Notes under the pieces: model-generated
Database searches by the model: none
Seen by the model: the letters and a program-made list of their open reading frames with translations, nothing else
Told to the model about the DNA's origin: nothing
Source of the DNA: Acidobacteriota bacterium
GTDB taxonomy: Bacteria; Acidobacteriota; Thermoanaerobaculia; Multivoradales; JAHZIX01
Reading direction: 5' to 3'
NCBI GenBank assembly: GCA_034211275.1
Contig: JAXHTF010000007.1
Location: 1 to 64,000 of the forward strand
DNA length: 64,000 nt
Position numbers and translations under genes: made by a program
In this document: positions 56,124 through 64,000 of the stretch, piece after piece
How the letters are laid out: each line of letters starts with the position of its first letter
Position numbering within the stretch: the first letter of the stretch is position 1

Positions 56124-57290
56124 CTAGAAGGTCGCCGCGTCGATGACGAAACGGTACCGGGCCTCTTTATTCACCACCTTGGTCCACGCCTCGTTCACCT
56201 GATCCGCTCGAATGATCTCGATTCGGGGTCGGATCTTGTTGTCGGCACAGTAGTGGACGACCTCCTGGGTCTCCGGCATGCCGCCGATGAGCGACACATT
56301 GAAGTTCACTCGCGAGACCGCCATGGCGAGGGCGTTGACGGTCAGCTCCATACGGTCCGGCATCCCCACCTGGGTGAAGTGGCCGTGAGGCTTCACCGCC
56401 GAGACGTAGGATGCGACGTCGTATTGCACCGGGATGGTGGAGATCATCCAGTCGAGGCTTCCGCGATAAGGCTGGAGCTTGTCGGGGCTGCTCACCACCA
56501 CGGGTTCGGCGCCGAAGGCCCGAATATCCTCCACCTTGCTCGGCGAGGTGGTGAAGGCGTAGACCTCCGCCCCCTTCGACACCGCCAGCTTGACGGCCAT
56601 GTGGCCGAGGCCGCCGATACCGGCCACGCCGACCTTGTCGCCGATATCGAAGTTCGCCTGCAGGATCGGCGAGTAGGTGGTGATGCCGGCGCATAGCAGC
56701 GGCGCGGCTTCTTGGAGGGAAATGTGGTCCGGAATGTGGACCGCGAAGTGGTCGCGGACGACGATCTGGGTCGAGTAGCCGCCCTGGGTGATGCCCGTCG
56801 GTTCTCGCTCGTCCGGGTAGCCGTAGGTGAAGAGGGTCTCTCCCCGGTCACAGAGGTGCTCCTCGCCGTGAGTGCAGCTGTCGCAGGTCATGCAGCTATC
56901 GACCATGCAGCCGACGCCGGCCCGGTCTCCAACCTTGAATTTCGTCACCTTGCTGCCTACAGCGGCGACGATACCGGCGATCTCGTGGCCGGGAATCTGC
57001 GGGTAGACCTGGGGCCCCCAATCGCCCTTCATCTGATGGATGTCGGAGTGACAGATGCTGGCGAATTTGATCTCGATGAGGATGTCGTCGTCCCCCATGG
57101 GCCGACGCTCGAATTCCCAGGGTTTCAGCATTCCGGACTGGTCAAAAGCAGCGTAGCCCCGGACGAGCCCCTGCGACTTCTCGCGCTGCGCGGCAAACAA
57201 CGAGGCCGGACTGGCCAGCATCACCGCAGCTCCTGCCATGGCACTCTTCTCGACGAAATCTCTGCGTGTCAGCTGCTCTTTCTTCTTCAT
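56124..57290 (-). CDS. Zinc-dependent alcohol dehydrogenase with a Tat-like leader
   Basis: 388 residues from the ATG at 57290 (GGAGGA upstream). Starts with a twin-arginine leader (TRRDFVEKSAMAGAAVMLAS). The rest is a medium-chain dehydrogenase of the cinnamyl-alcohol/YahK type: catalytic zinc ligands in SICHSDIHQMKG and GHEIAG, four structural-zinc cysteines in CMTCDSCTHGEEHLC, and cofactor loop GIGGLGHMAVKLA. Enzymes of this family are normally cytoplasmic NADP-dependent aldehyde reductases, so an export signal is unusual. Confidence 0.88.
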   Translation of the reverse strand: MKKKEQLTRRDFVEKSAMAGAAVMLASPASLFAAQREKSQGLVRGYAAFDQSGMLKPWEFERRPMGDDDILIEIKFASICHSDIHQMKGDWGPQVYPQIPGHEIAGIVAAVGSKVTKFKVGDRAGVGCMVDSCMTCDSCTHGEEHLCDRGETLFTYGYPDEREPTGITQGGYSTQIVVRDHFAVHIPDHISLQEAAPLLCAGITTYSPILQANFDIGDKVGVAGIGGLGHMAVKLAVSKGAEVYAFTTSPSKVEDIRAFGAEPVVVSSPDKLQPYRGSLDWMISTIPVQYDVASYVSAVKPHGHFTQVGMPDRMELTVNALAMAVSRVNFNVSLIGGMPETQEVVHYCADNKIRPRIEIIRADQVNEAWTKVVNKEARYRFVIDAATF

Positions 57291-57541
57291 CGGATCCTCC
57301 CGTATCCATCGGATAGTTGGCGAGAAAGCGCGACGGTCTCCCCGACCTCGCACCCACAGGATGCTCCACGCCTCGCTCCGCAGGAATAGGCAATCGTGCT
57401 GGCACCATGCACAATCCTCTCAGCAAGCCCGCAAATGTGCCGGAGGGCTCTGCAGAGGAACTGGCAACTGGAGAACCGAGGACCCGCGGGTAGTGATAGC
57501 TTCCAGGTCGCGCAAGCCGACCTGCCTTGGCGTGCCGCTCG

Positions 57542-59821
57542 ATGATGACCATCCTGCCCAACAACCCATTCCCAAATCCACGAACTCCGTGGTTTGGGCC
57601 CTGGGCTCGTGAGCCAGGGGTACTTGTGGCAGTGCTACTTGGAGTGGTGGTACTTGGGGCAGTGGCGCTCAGCCCTCCGGCCTTTGCATGCGAAGCACCG
57701 GGAACTGAAGGCGAGGACCGGCCCCGCATCGGACTGGCGCTCAGCGGCGGAGGAGCCCGGGGGGTGGCCCACGTCGGAGTGCTGCAGGTGTTGGAAGAGA
57801 TGGGAGTGCCCATCGATTGCGTCGCCGGCACCAGCATGGGAGCGGTGGTGGGTGGGTTTTATGCGGCGGGCTACTCCCCGCAGCAGATCGAAGAAGAGCT
57901 CCGAGCCATCGACTGGCGGGGCATCCTCCGCGGCCAGCCCCCCCGCCGAAGTCTCTCGTTTCGGCGCAAGGAAGAAGATAGCCGGTACCCGGTAGGCCTG
58001 GAGGCGGGCTTCAAGGACGGCAGGTTCACCATTCCCGGAAGCGCTCTGTCCGCCTTTGCGTTGGAGTTCCTCCTCCAGCGCCTGACCCTGCCGATCCCGG
58101 CGGTGGATCACTTCGACCAATACCCGACCCCCTTCCGAGCCGTGGCCGCCGATCTCGGCACCGGTGAATCGGTCGTTCTGGCCGATGGAGACCTGGCTCT
58201 CGCCCTGCGCGCCAGCATGTCCATCGCGGGGATCTATCCTCCGGTGGAGATCGGCGGGCGGCGGCTGGTGGACGGCGGGGTGGTGAACAACCTGCCGGTG
58301 GACGTGGTGCGCGAGATGGGGGCCGACGTGGTCATCGCCGTGGACGTCGGCGCACCGCTGAGCCCGAGCGAAGAACTCTCCTCCATGGCAGCGATCTCCA
58401 GCCAGGCGCTGGGCCTGGCGGCGCGGCGCAACGCCCTGGAACAGCGGCAGCAGGCGGACGTAGTGCTGATTCCCGGCCTTTCGGGGGTCGACTCGCTGGA
58501 CTTCTCCGACCTCGCCACCCTCATTGAAGCGGGCAAGACCGCCGCCCGCGCCGAGGCGGGCGCCTTGGACTCTCTAGCCAGGGACCATCCCCCCCGTCCA
58601 CCTCTTGATCTGGAGCAGAGCATCGGCCACGAACCACTGGCTGCGATCCGCATCGAGGGGACCCAGCGGGTGGACCCGCGGCGGATTCGAACCCGGCTCC
58701 GCACCGAGGAAGGCACGCCGCTGGACCTCGACATCCTCTCCAAGGACCTCGCTCGGGTCTTCGAGATCGGAGAGTTCGAGTCGGTACGCTTCGATATCGA
58801 GAGCACCGAGGCGGGACCGGAGCTGATGCTGCGGGTAGTGGAGAAGCCCTGGGGGCCTTACTATCTGCGGGTCGGGGCGGCCCTCTACGATGATCTCGAA
58901 GGCACCAGCTCCTATGGCGTGCTGGTCAACTACACGCGCACCAGCATCAACGCCCGCGGAGCCGAATGGCGCAACGACTTCCGCGTCGGGGAGACCCGCC
59001 GCCTGCGCTCGGAGTTCTATCAGCCGCTAGATTTTCAGGGTCGCATCTTCTTGGCCGCCAGCCTGGAGAACCTGCGCACCCAAAGCGACCTCTACTCGGG
59101 AAGCGAGAAAGTCGCCGAGTACGAAGTCGAGGCGGGGACCGTCGGCCTGGATGCCGGAACCCAATTCGGCAAATACGGCGAGTTGCGCGTCGGGCTGCGC
59201 TGGGGCGAGGGAGAAGCCGCTCCCACCGTCGGCCCCAGCGAGCTCCCGGAGGTCGACGTCACCCTCGCCGGCTTGCGGGCTCGCCTGGTCATCGACCGCC
59301 TCGACAACGTCAACGTGCCCCGCAGCGGCCGCTATGGGCAGCTCATCCTCTATCGCTCGGAGGAGAATCTGGGAGCGGACGACACCTACACCAAGCTCTT
59401 CGGCTCCTACAGCCGGTTCTTCAGCCGGGGCCGGCACACGATCTTCTCGATCTTCCGCGCCGGCACGAGTCTAGACACCGAGATTCCGGCCTACGACGAG
59501 TTCATCGCCGGGGGCCCGCTCTCCTTCTCCGGCTTCCGCCCCGGCGAGCTACGCGGGGATCACTTCGGCCTGGTCTCCCCCGGCTATTTCTATCGCCTGA
59601 TGGATCTGCCACCCACCCTCGGCGCCGGGATCTACGTCGGCGGCTGGCTCGAAGCCGGCAATGTGTGGAGCACCCGCGACGACATCTCCGCCGACGACCT
59701 CGTCTACACCGCGACGGTCACCCTCGCCATCGACTCCCGCCTCGGCCCCGTCTACCTCGGCTACGGCTACGCCGACCGCGGCACCGGCTACTTCCAGCTG
59801 GCCATCGGCTCGCGGTTCTGA
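57542..59821 (+). CDS. Patatin-like phospholipase with POTRA and beta-barrel (second type Vd protein)
   Basis: 759 residues if started at the ATG 57542; no strong ribosome site, so a nearby start is possible. Hydrophobic leader (VLVAVLLGVVVLGAVALSP), patatin domain (GLALSGGGARG, nucleophile GTSMG, Asp in DGGVVNN), POTRA-like region (IRIEGTQRVDPRRI) and a barrel ending QLAIGSRF. The paralogue of 46089-48332, clearly diverged. Its final 119 bases recur identically at 61876-61994. Confidence 0.88.
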   Translation: MMTILPNNPFPNPRTPWFGPWAREPGVLVAVLLGVVVLGAVALSPPAFACEAPGTEGEDRPRIGLALSGGGARGVAHVGVLQVLEEMGVPIDCVAGTSMGAVVGGFYAAGYSPQQIEEELRAIDWRGILRGQPPRRSLSFRRKEEDSRYPVGLEAGFKDGRFTIPGSALSAFALEFLLQRLTLPIPAVDHFDQYPTPFRAVAADLGTGESVVLADGDLALALRASMSIAGIYPPVEIGGRRLVDGGVVNNLPVDVVREMGADVVIAVDVGAPLSPSEELSSMAAISSQALGLAARRNALEQRQQADVVLIPGLSGVDSLDFSDLATLIEAGKTAARAEAGALDSLARDHPPRPPLDLEQSIGHEPLAAIRIEGTQRVDPRRIRTRLRTEEGTPLDLDILSKDLARVFEIGEFESVRFDIESTEAGPELMLRVVEKPWGPYYLRVGAALYDDLEGTSSYGVLVNYTRTSINARGAEWRNDFRVGETRRLRSEFYQPLDFQGRIFLAASLENLRTQSDLYSGSEKVAEYEVEAGTVGLDAGTQFGKYGELRVGLRWGEGEAAPTVGPSELPEVDVTLAGLRARLVIDRLDNVNVPRSGRYGQLILYRSEENLGADDTYTKLFGSYSRFFSRGRHTIFSIFRAGTSLDTEIPAYDEFIAGGPLSFSGFRPGELRGDHFGLVSPGYFYRLMDLPPTLGAGIYVGGWLEAGNVWSTRDDISADDLVYTATVTLAIDSRLGPVYLGYGYADRGTGYFQLAIGSRF

Positions 59822-59825
59822 GGCG
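59707..59825 (+). repeat. Direct repeat, left copy (3' end of patatin gene)
   Basis: 119 bases running from inside the last barrel strands through the stop codon and four bases beyond, identical to 61876-61994. Together the copies flank the inverted-repeat element and darTG. Confidence 0.95.
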
Positions 59826-59864
59826 GCGGGGCTTGAGGTCGGAGTCCTAGGGCAAAGGGCTGGG

Positions 59865-60032
59865 GCTAGAAGCCTGTGGTGAAAGTCGAGCCGCGCTGCG
59901 AGCGGCCCTTTTCCGCCGAATCTTCGTTCGAAAACCTCGCCGATACCCGCATCGCCTGTGGTTTTCCGGCCTTGATTCGACGAAAAATTGCTCGCTCTCG
60001 CTGGCGTCTGACTTTCACCACAGGCTGCTAGC
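59865..60032. mobile_element. 168-bp element with 23-bp terminal inverted repeats (MITE-like)
   Basis: The ends are GCTAGAAGCCTGTGG plus TGAAAGTC and its reverse complement with one mismatch (60010-60032). The core word CCTGTGGT also recurs near 59957. GCTGG sits directly outside both ends and could be a 5-base target duplication. No protein is encoded. One degenerate end recurs at 51893-51932, which supports mobility or a dispersed repeat family. Confidence 0.7.
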
Positions 60033-60062
60033 GCTGGATCAATGGGAGAGGCCCAAAAACCC

Positions 60063-61124
60063 TCAAGCCCTCACAACTCGTTCGAGCGCAAGTCCCAGCA
60101 AGCGATCATCGAAGATGCGTAGCTTCCGCCTTCCTGCACCCTTCCCACCCGGCCAACGCTCCAGAGCAGACTTCACACACTCCAACTCGGGTGAGCAGTC
60201 CTCCCGAGCCAGGAGCCAGTCAACGGTGGCAAGGGCTTCAAGGCCGAGCGGCGACTCGAACCCATCGATCCGGTCGGTGGCACGCTCCAGAGCGTTCTGA
60301 AACCCCTTCGCTTCACTCTGAAGGTAGGCTGCAACCCGATCCTTCTGGGCGTCATGAAATGCGATGACGTCGGTGGGCTTCGCGTCCGCGACTCGTACTT
60401 CGGAGCGCAAGTAGCTCCCGTCCAGAGCGTTGAGTAAGTGGCGGAGGCGGTCGGCATAGGGACCGTATCGACCCGCTTGGAAACGCAGCTCCAGCGGGTT
60501 TTTCAGGCCTGACAGTTCGATCTCCCGCTCCAGAAACCAGGCGAGCTTCTGGATCTCGAGCATCGAGCATTCCATCCCGAGGACCCAATATCTTCGAACC
60601 AGCTCTGCGATGAGCGCACGCGCTGGCGTCAGCTCCTTCACACCTGCCCGCTTGGATACATTCTGGTACCGGCGCGTAGGCTCGTACACGAACACCTCCG
60701 CACCAGGAAGGTCGCCCAGTGCCTTCTCGATCATCGGACGAACTTCCGACCAGCTACGACCGCCGTTGCCACAGCCGAGAGGCGGCACGGCGATCGACTG
60801 AATCCCTCTCTCCTCGACCACCCGGCGGAGGTCTGCGAGACCTGCTTCGATCCACTCTATCCGGGTCCGGGTACGCCAATGCTCCTTAGTCGGAAAGTTG
60901 ATGATCCACCGAGGACCGGTCAGGCTCTGGGTCTCCGTCACGAACATCCGACCGGTCTTCACGTCTCCCCGCTGACAGGCCGCCGCATACTCGCGGAAGT
61001 TCGCAGGGAACGCTTCCTTGAACATCAGGGCGATTCCCTTGCCCATGACACCCACCGTGTTGACGGTATTCACCAGAGCCTCGACATCGGCCTCGAGAAG
61101 ATTGCCTTTTGTGAACTGCATCAT
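60063..61124 (-). CDS. darG: DarG-type antitoxin (macrodomain ADP-ribosyl hydrolase)
   Basis: 353 residues from the ATG at 61124, which overlaps the darT stop (ATGA). N-terminal macrodomain: [49 protein letters not shown], the ADP-ribose pocket motifs of DarG. C-terminal domain of about 180 residues ([38 protein letters not shown]) as in full-length DarG proteins. It removes ADP-ribose from thymidine in single-stranded DNA and neutralises DarT. More A+T-rich than surrounding genes. Confidence 0.92.
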   Translation of the reverse strand: MMQFTKGNLLEADVEALVNTVNTVGVMGKGIALMFKEAFPANFREYAAACQRGDVKTGRMFVTETQSLTGPRWIINFPTKEHWRTRTRIEWIEAGLADLRRVVEERGIQSIAVPPLGCGNGGRSWSEVRPMIEKALGDLPGAEVFVYEPTRRYQNVSKRAGVKELTPARALIAELVRRYWVLGMECSMLEIQKLAWFLEREIELSGLKNPLELRFQAGRYGPYADRLRHLLNALDGSYLRSEVRVADAKPTDVIAFHDAQKDRVAAYLQSEAKGFQNALERATDRIDGFESPLGLEALATVDWLLAREDCSPELECVKSALERWPGGKGAGRRKLRIFDDRLLGLALERVVRA

Positions 61125-61777
61125 CGAAAGTACCAACCGGATCGTATGATCGTCTTCAACTCCACGCTGTGCTCATCCGCTGCTGCCTCAACCTCTTGCT
61201 TGATCGCCATATTGTAACAGGCTACCCCTTTGAGAACGCTGGCCGGAAGGTGCCGGTGAACAAGCACCTCTGCCTGATAACGCTCCTTCTTTCCTGGATC
61301 TTCCGGATCGTTCCGAAAGTCCTTTTCCTGCAAAATCTTGAAGTCGACCCGGCCGAGATCTGCCCGGTCACCGAAGAACTCAGCGCTGTGCAAATAGGCA
61401 TGCCGATCGGTGAACACATAGCGCACACCAGCGCTCTCCAAGTCAAGCAGGGATGAAACCAGGATGACGATCTCGGCGTTCGTTCGTCGCTGGATGCCAC
61501 CGTAGCCGGTAACGATATTGAAGAGCATTGGTGTGAACGGCGTGAAGTAAAAGGGAACGTAGTCGGCGAGCGTTCCTGCAGGAGAAGTAGGCACTCTCCG
61601 TCGCTGGCGCCTCTCGATCAGCTCCGGATTGCCGATGCTTACGAAGGAAGGATCCTGTATAGGTGAGCTGCTGCAATGGAGGCCATTCTGGAAGATCCAA
61701 GGGAGGTTGGCACGGTGGGTGATGCGAAAGATCAGAGCCTTCTCTGGCGTAAGGGATGGATGAAGCGTGCTAGTCAT
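61121..61777 (-). CDS. darT: DarT-type toxin (DNA thymidine ADP-ribosyltransferase, DUF4433)
   Basis: 218 residues from the ATG at 61777. DarT signatures: [19 protein letters not shown] (NAD-binding Arg and His), [16 protein letters not shown], the [13 protein letters not shown] segment and the catalytic Glu in [10 protein letters not shown]. It ADP-ribosylates thymidine bases in single-stranded DNA and acts in anti-phage defence. An open frame continues upstream across the aldehyde-dehydrogenase gene but is not coding. First gene of the darT-darG pair; base composition is visibly poorer in G+C than the neighbours. Confidence 0.92.
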   Translation of the reverse strand: MTSTLHPSLTPEKALIFRITHRANLPWIFQNGLHCSSSPIQDPSFVSIGNPELIERRQRRRVPTSPAGTLADYVPFYFTPFTPMLFNIVTGYGGIQRRTNAEIVILVSSLLDLESAGVRYVFTDRHAYLHSAEFFGDRADLGRVDFKILQEKDFRNDPEDPGKKERYQAEVLVHRHLPASVLKGVACYNMAIKQEVEAAADEHSVELKTIIRSGWYFR

Positions 61778-61832
61778 ATCACTGCGTGACGATCCCGGAG
61801 AGGCAGCAGTACCCCTCTGAGCGCTGATGGGA

Positions 61833-61861
61833 ATTCTAGCGTTCCACCCCGCAGCTTCGAA
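61833..61861 (-). promoter_or_regulatory. Candidate darTG promoter
   Basis: On the minus strand, TTCGAA (61856-61861) and TAGAAT (61833-61838) stand 17 bases apart, 56 bases before the darT ATG. The -10 box fits 5 of 6 consensus bases, the -35 box only 3 of 6. It lies just inside the right direct repeat. Confidence 0.4.
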
Positions 61862-61875
61862 GGGCCCGACTACCT

Positions 61876-61994
61876 CACCGCGACGGTCACCCTCGCCATC
61901 GACTCCCGCCTCGGCCCCGTCTACCTCGGCTACGGCTACGCCGACCGCGGCACCGGCTACTTCCAGCTGGCCATCGGCTCGCGGTTCTGAGGCG
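61876..61994 (+). repeat. Direct repeat, right copy (orphan 3' end of patatin gene)
   Basis: Identical over 119 bases to 59707-59825 and still includes the patatin stop codon. A weaker match with a 6-base gap extends left to about 61867. It is a non-functional orphan end, 168 bases before the aldehyde-dehydrogenase start. Confidence 0.93.
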
Positions 61995-62001
61995 AGGGAG
62001 C

Positions 62002-62040
62002 GCGACACCTGTCCCGCTACAGGTGTCGCAGATCGCGACA
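62002..62040. promoter_or_regulatory. Palindromic TGTCGC/GCGACA boxes, candidate enhancer site
   Basis: GCGACACCTGT-CCCGCT-ACAGGTGTCGC is a perfect 11-bp inverted repeat (62002-62029). It is followed by a second palindrome sharing its last arm, TGTCGC-AGATC-GCGACA (62024-62040). Three half-sites of a Fis-type enhancer-binding protein, as for AcoR-like activators, would explain the layout. It lies about 55-90 bases upstream of the -24/-12 promoter. Confidence 0.6.
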
Positions 62041-62093
62041 GCCGGCCGGCAACGGAATCGCCGGGAGCCCCTGAAATCAGGCATTCCGGGCGA

Positions 62094-62109
62094 TGGCATT
62101 GGCCTTGCT
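62094..62109 (+). promoter_or_regulatory. Sigma-54 (-24/-12) promoter of the aldehyde dehydrogenase
   Basis: TGGCATTGGCCTTGCT fits the sigma-54 pattern TGGCACG-N4-TTGCW at all but two positions, with the invariant GG and GC exactly 10 bases apart. The transcript would start near 62120, and an AAGGAGG ribosome site precedes the ATG at 62162. Confidence 0.65.
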
Positions 62110-62161
62110 CTCTAAGGTCACCGAACACCGACGTGACGAATCGAGAGACTAAGGAGGACTT

Positions 62162-63682
62162 ATGACTTACGCCTTCCCCAATACCGACGGTGCCCTCGTC
62201 GACTTTGCTTCCCGCTATGAGAATTTCATCGGCGGGGACTGGGTCAAGCCGGTCAAGGGCAACTACTTCGAGAACGTCACCCCGGTGACGGGCCAGACCT
62301 TCTGCGAGATTCCGCGCTCGACGGCGGAAGATATCGAGCTGGCCCTGGACGCCGCTCATGGAGCCCGGGCCGCCTGGGGCAAGACCTCGCCGGCGGAGCG
62401 GGCCCAGATCCTCAACAAGATCGCCGACCGGCTGGAGGAGAATCTCGAACGCTTCGCCGTCGCGGAGACCTGGGACAACGGCAAGGCGGTGCGGGAGACA
62501 CTGGCGGCGGACCTGCCCCTGACGATCGACCACTACCGCTACTTTGCGGGAGTGATTCGCAGCCAGGAAGGCACCATCGCCCCCATCGACGAGCACACCA
62601 TGGCCTACCACTACAAGGAGCCGCTGGGGGTCGTGGGGCAGATCATCCCGTGGAATTTCCCGCTGCTGATGGCCGCCTGGAAGTTGGCGCCGGCGCTGGC
62701 GGCGGGCAATTGCGTGGTACTCAAGCCGGCGGAGCAGACCCCGGCGACGATCCTCCTGATGATGGAGCTGGTGGGCGACCTGCTGCCCCCGGGCGTGCTC
62801 AACGTCGTCAACGGCTTCGGCTTCGAGGCGGGCAAGCCGCTGGCGTCGAACCCGCGCATCGCCAAGGTCGCCTTCACCGGTGAGACCACCACCGGCCGGT
62901 TGATCATGCAATACGCCTCGGAGAACCTGATCCCGGTGACTCTGGAGCTCGGCGGTAAGTCGCCGAACCTCTTCTTCAAGGACGTCATGCAGGCGGACGA
63001 CGCTTTCCGCTCGAAGTGCCTGGAGGGCTTCACCATGTTCGCCCTCAACCAGGGTGAGGTGTGTACCTGCCCGTCCCGGGCGCTGATCGAGGAGAGCATC
63101 TACGAGGAATTCCTCGACCTCTGCGTCCAGCGCACGAAGCAGACCAACCCCGGCAATCCGCTGGACCCGGAAACCCGCATGGGCGCCCAGGCGAGCAACG
63201 ATCAATACGAGAAGATCCTCTCCTACCTGAAGATCGGCAAGGAGGAGGGCGCCGAGGTACTCACCGGCGGCGGCAAGGCCGAGCTGGACGGGGACCTCGC
63301 CGGCGGCTTCTACATCCAGCCCACCATCTTCAAGGGCCACAACAAGATGCGCGTCTTCCAGGAAGAGATCTTCGGCCCGGTGGTGTCGGTGACCTCCTTC
63401 TCCGACTACGACGACGCCATCGAGATCGCCAACGACACCCTCTACGGCCTCGGCGCCGGGGTGTGGAGCCGCGAGGCCAATATTTGCTATCGGGCAGGCC
63501 GCGACATCCAGGCCGGCCGCGTGTGGACCAATTGCTACCATCTCTACCCGGCCCACGCCGCCTTCGGAGGCTACAAGCAGTCCGGCATCGGCCGCGAGAC
63601 CCACAAGATGATGCTCAACCACTATCAGCAGACCAAGAACCTGCTGGTCAGCTACGACCCCAACGAGATGGGGTTCTTCTAG
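62162..63682 (+). CDS. NAD-dependent aldehyde dehydrogenase (ExaC/AcoD-like)
   Basis: 506 residues. Conserved [20 protein letters not shown], the general-base Glu in [11 protein letters not shown], the catalytic Cys in [21 protein letters not shown] and the C-terminal [11 protein letters not shown]. This subfamily oxidises acetaldehyde and related short aldehydes to acids in ethanol and acetoin metabolism and is typically paired with DUF779, as here. The sigma-54 promoter with upstream boxes parallels AcoR-type control of acoD genes. Confidence 0.94.
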   Translation: MTYAFPNTDGALVDFASRYENFIGGDWVKPVKGNYFENVTPVTGQTFCEIPRSTAEDIELALDAAHGARAAWGKTSPAERAQILNKIADRLEENLERFAVAETWDNGKAVRETLAADLPLTIDHYRYFAGVIRSQEGTIAPIDEHTMAYHYKEPLGVVGQIIPWNFPLLMAAWKLAPALAAGNCVVLKPAEQTPATILLMMELVGDLLPPGVLNVVNGFGFEAGKPLASNPRIAKVAFTGETTTGRLIMQYASENLIPVTLELGGKSPNLFFKDVMQADDAFRSKCLEGFTMFALNQGEVCTCPSRALIEESIYEEFLDLCVQRTKQTNPGNPLDPETRMGAQASNDQYEKILSYLKIGKEEGAEVLTGGGKAELDGDLAGGFYIQPTIFKGHNKMRVFQEEIFGPVVSVTSFSDYDDAIEIANDTLYGLGAGVWSREANICYRAGRDIQAGRVWTNCYHLYPAHAAFGGYKQSGIGRETHKMMLNHYQQTKNLLVSYDPNEMGFF

Positions 63683-63695
63683 GACGGAGTAAACG

Positions 63696-64000
63696 ATGAC
63701 GGAAGCAATACCCCGCGTGGTCGCCACCGATGCCGCCGTCGAGCTCATCGAGCGGCTGGCCAAGACCCAGGGCGAGCTGATGTTCCATCAATCCGGGGGC
63801 TGCTGCGACGGCAGCGCCCCCATGTGCTACCCCGAGGGCGAGTTCCGCATCGGCGAGCGGGACGTCTATCTGGGTTCCATCGCCGGCTGCGACGTGTTCA
63901 TCGGCGGCAGCCAGTTCGAAGCCTGGAAGCACACCCAGCTGATCATCGACGCGGTCCCGGGACGGGGAGCGGGCTTCTCCATCGAAGCTCCCGAAGGAAT
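63696..64000 (+). CDS. DUF779 protein, cut by the window edge
   Basis: The first 101 codons are visible: a hydrophobic start (VVATDAAVELIERLA), then FHQSGGCCDGSAPMCYPEGEF with a Cys-Cys/Cys cluster, AGCDVFIGGSQFEAW and IDAVPGRGAGFSIEAPEG. This is the DUF779 pattern, a small partner of ExaC-type aldehyde dehydrogenases with unknown biochemical role. 13 bases behind the dehydrogenase, so co-transcribed. The normal length of about 120 residues suggests only 15-25 are missing. Confidence 0.88.
   Translation, partial: MTEAIPRVVATDAAVELIERLAKTQGELMFHQSGGCCDGSAPMCYPEGEFRIGERDVYLGSIAGCDVFIGGSQFEAWKHTQLIIDAVPGRGAGFSIEAPEG

Noticed and set aside
57303-57315. TATCC-ATC-GGATA palindrome ahead of the alcohol dehydrogenase as an operator.
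   Set aside because: Arms of only 5 bases, expected by chance in a window this size.
61778-63763. A minus-strand open frame of several hundred codons continues upstream from darT across the aldehyde-dehydrogenase gene.
   Set aside because: It is antisense to a strongly conserved enzyme; the DarT domain starts at 61777 and the upstream translation is low-complexity Val/Gly/His-rich, typical of a shadow frame in high-GC DNA.

Overview
The window is high-GC bacterial chromosome from a Gram-negative organism. It carries beta-barrel outer-membrane proteins (TonB receptors, a porin, patatin-barrel proteins), lipoboxes, a Tat leader and the peptidoglycan-recycling ligase Mpl, which implies a meso-diaminopimelate wall. 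TonB receptors that begin with a carboxypeptidase-regulatory-like domain, a VPS10/sortilin-type propeller protein and an IPTL-like CTERM tail are compatible with Acidobacteriota (Thermoanaerobaculia-like). That placement is inference; no rRNA is present.

Layout. 0-13 kb: broken TonB-receptor start, trkA-trkH potassium uptake, class V aminotransferase plus membrane protein, membrane GGDEF protein, methyltransferase, tRNA-Gln, secreted beta-helix protein, Rrf2 regulator, CPA antiporter. 13.3-21.4 kb: complete F-type ATP synthase operon on the minus strand (atpZ-I-B-E-F-H-A-G-D-C), whose alpha subunit carries an extra segment of about 65 residues. 21.6-29.5 kb: neurotransmitter-type symporter, RDD protein, TPR protein, mpl, DUF1573 protein, strong terminator, tRNA-Glu. 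29.6-34.4 kb: remnant of an AbiEi-like gene, then a TonB receptor with an OmpR/histidine-kinase pair. 34.5-49.6 kb: VPS10-propeller protein, a betaine-type osmolyte uptake cluster (BCCT carrier; porin plus ABC importer), a 1 kb graveyard of gene scars, a patatin/beta-barrel protein and its exported partner. 49.9-57.3 kb: arsR-arsP-thioredoxin operon and a carbonyl/electrophile-type oxidoreductase cluster with an AraC regulator. 57.5-64 kb: second patatin/beta-barrel protein, a DarTG toxin-antitoxin module, and an aldehyde dehydrogenase plus DUF779 pair behind a sigma-54-type promoter.

The most notable structures are: (1) darTG and an inverted-repeat element held between two identical 119-bp copies of the 3' end of the neighbouring patatin gene; (2) a duplicated patatin + VPS10 gene pair in which each copy has lost the opposite gene, leaving recognisable scars at 37.94-38.0 and 45.3-45.9 kb, one invaded by an IS21-type transposase fragment; (3) a sigma-54 -24/-12 promoter with upstream palindromic boxes ahead of the aldehyde dehydrogenase; (4) the atpA insertion; (5) 11-bp-phased repeats in front of the TonB receptor, suited to the adjacent OmpR-type regulator.

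Starts were moved from the longest reading frame wherever a Shine-Dalgarno sequence, signal peptide or gene overlap argued for it. All identifications are by eye from motifs; no database search was run.
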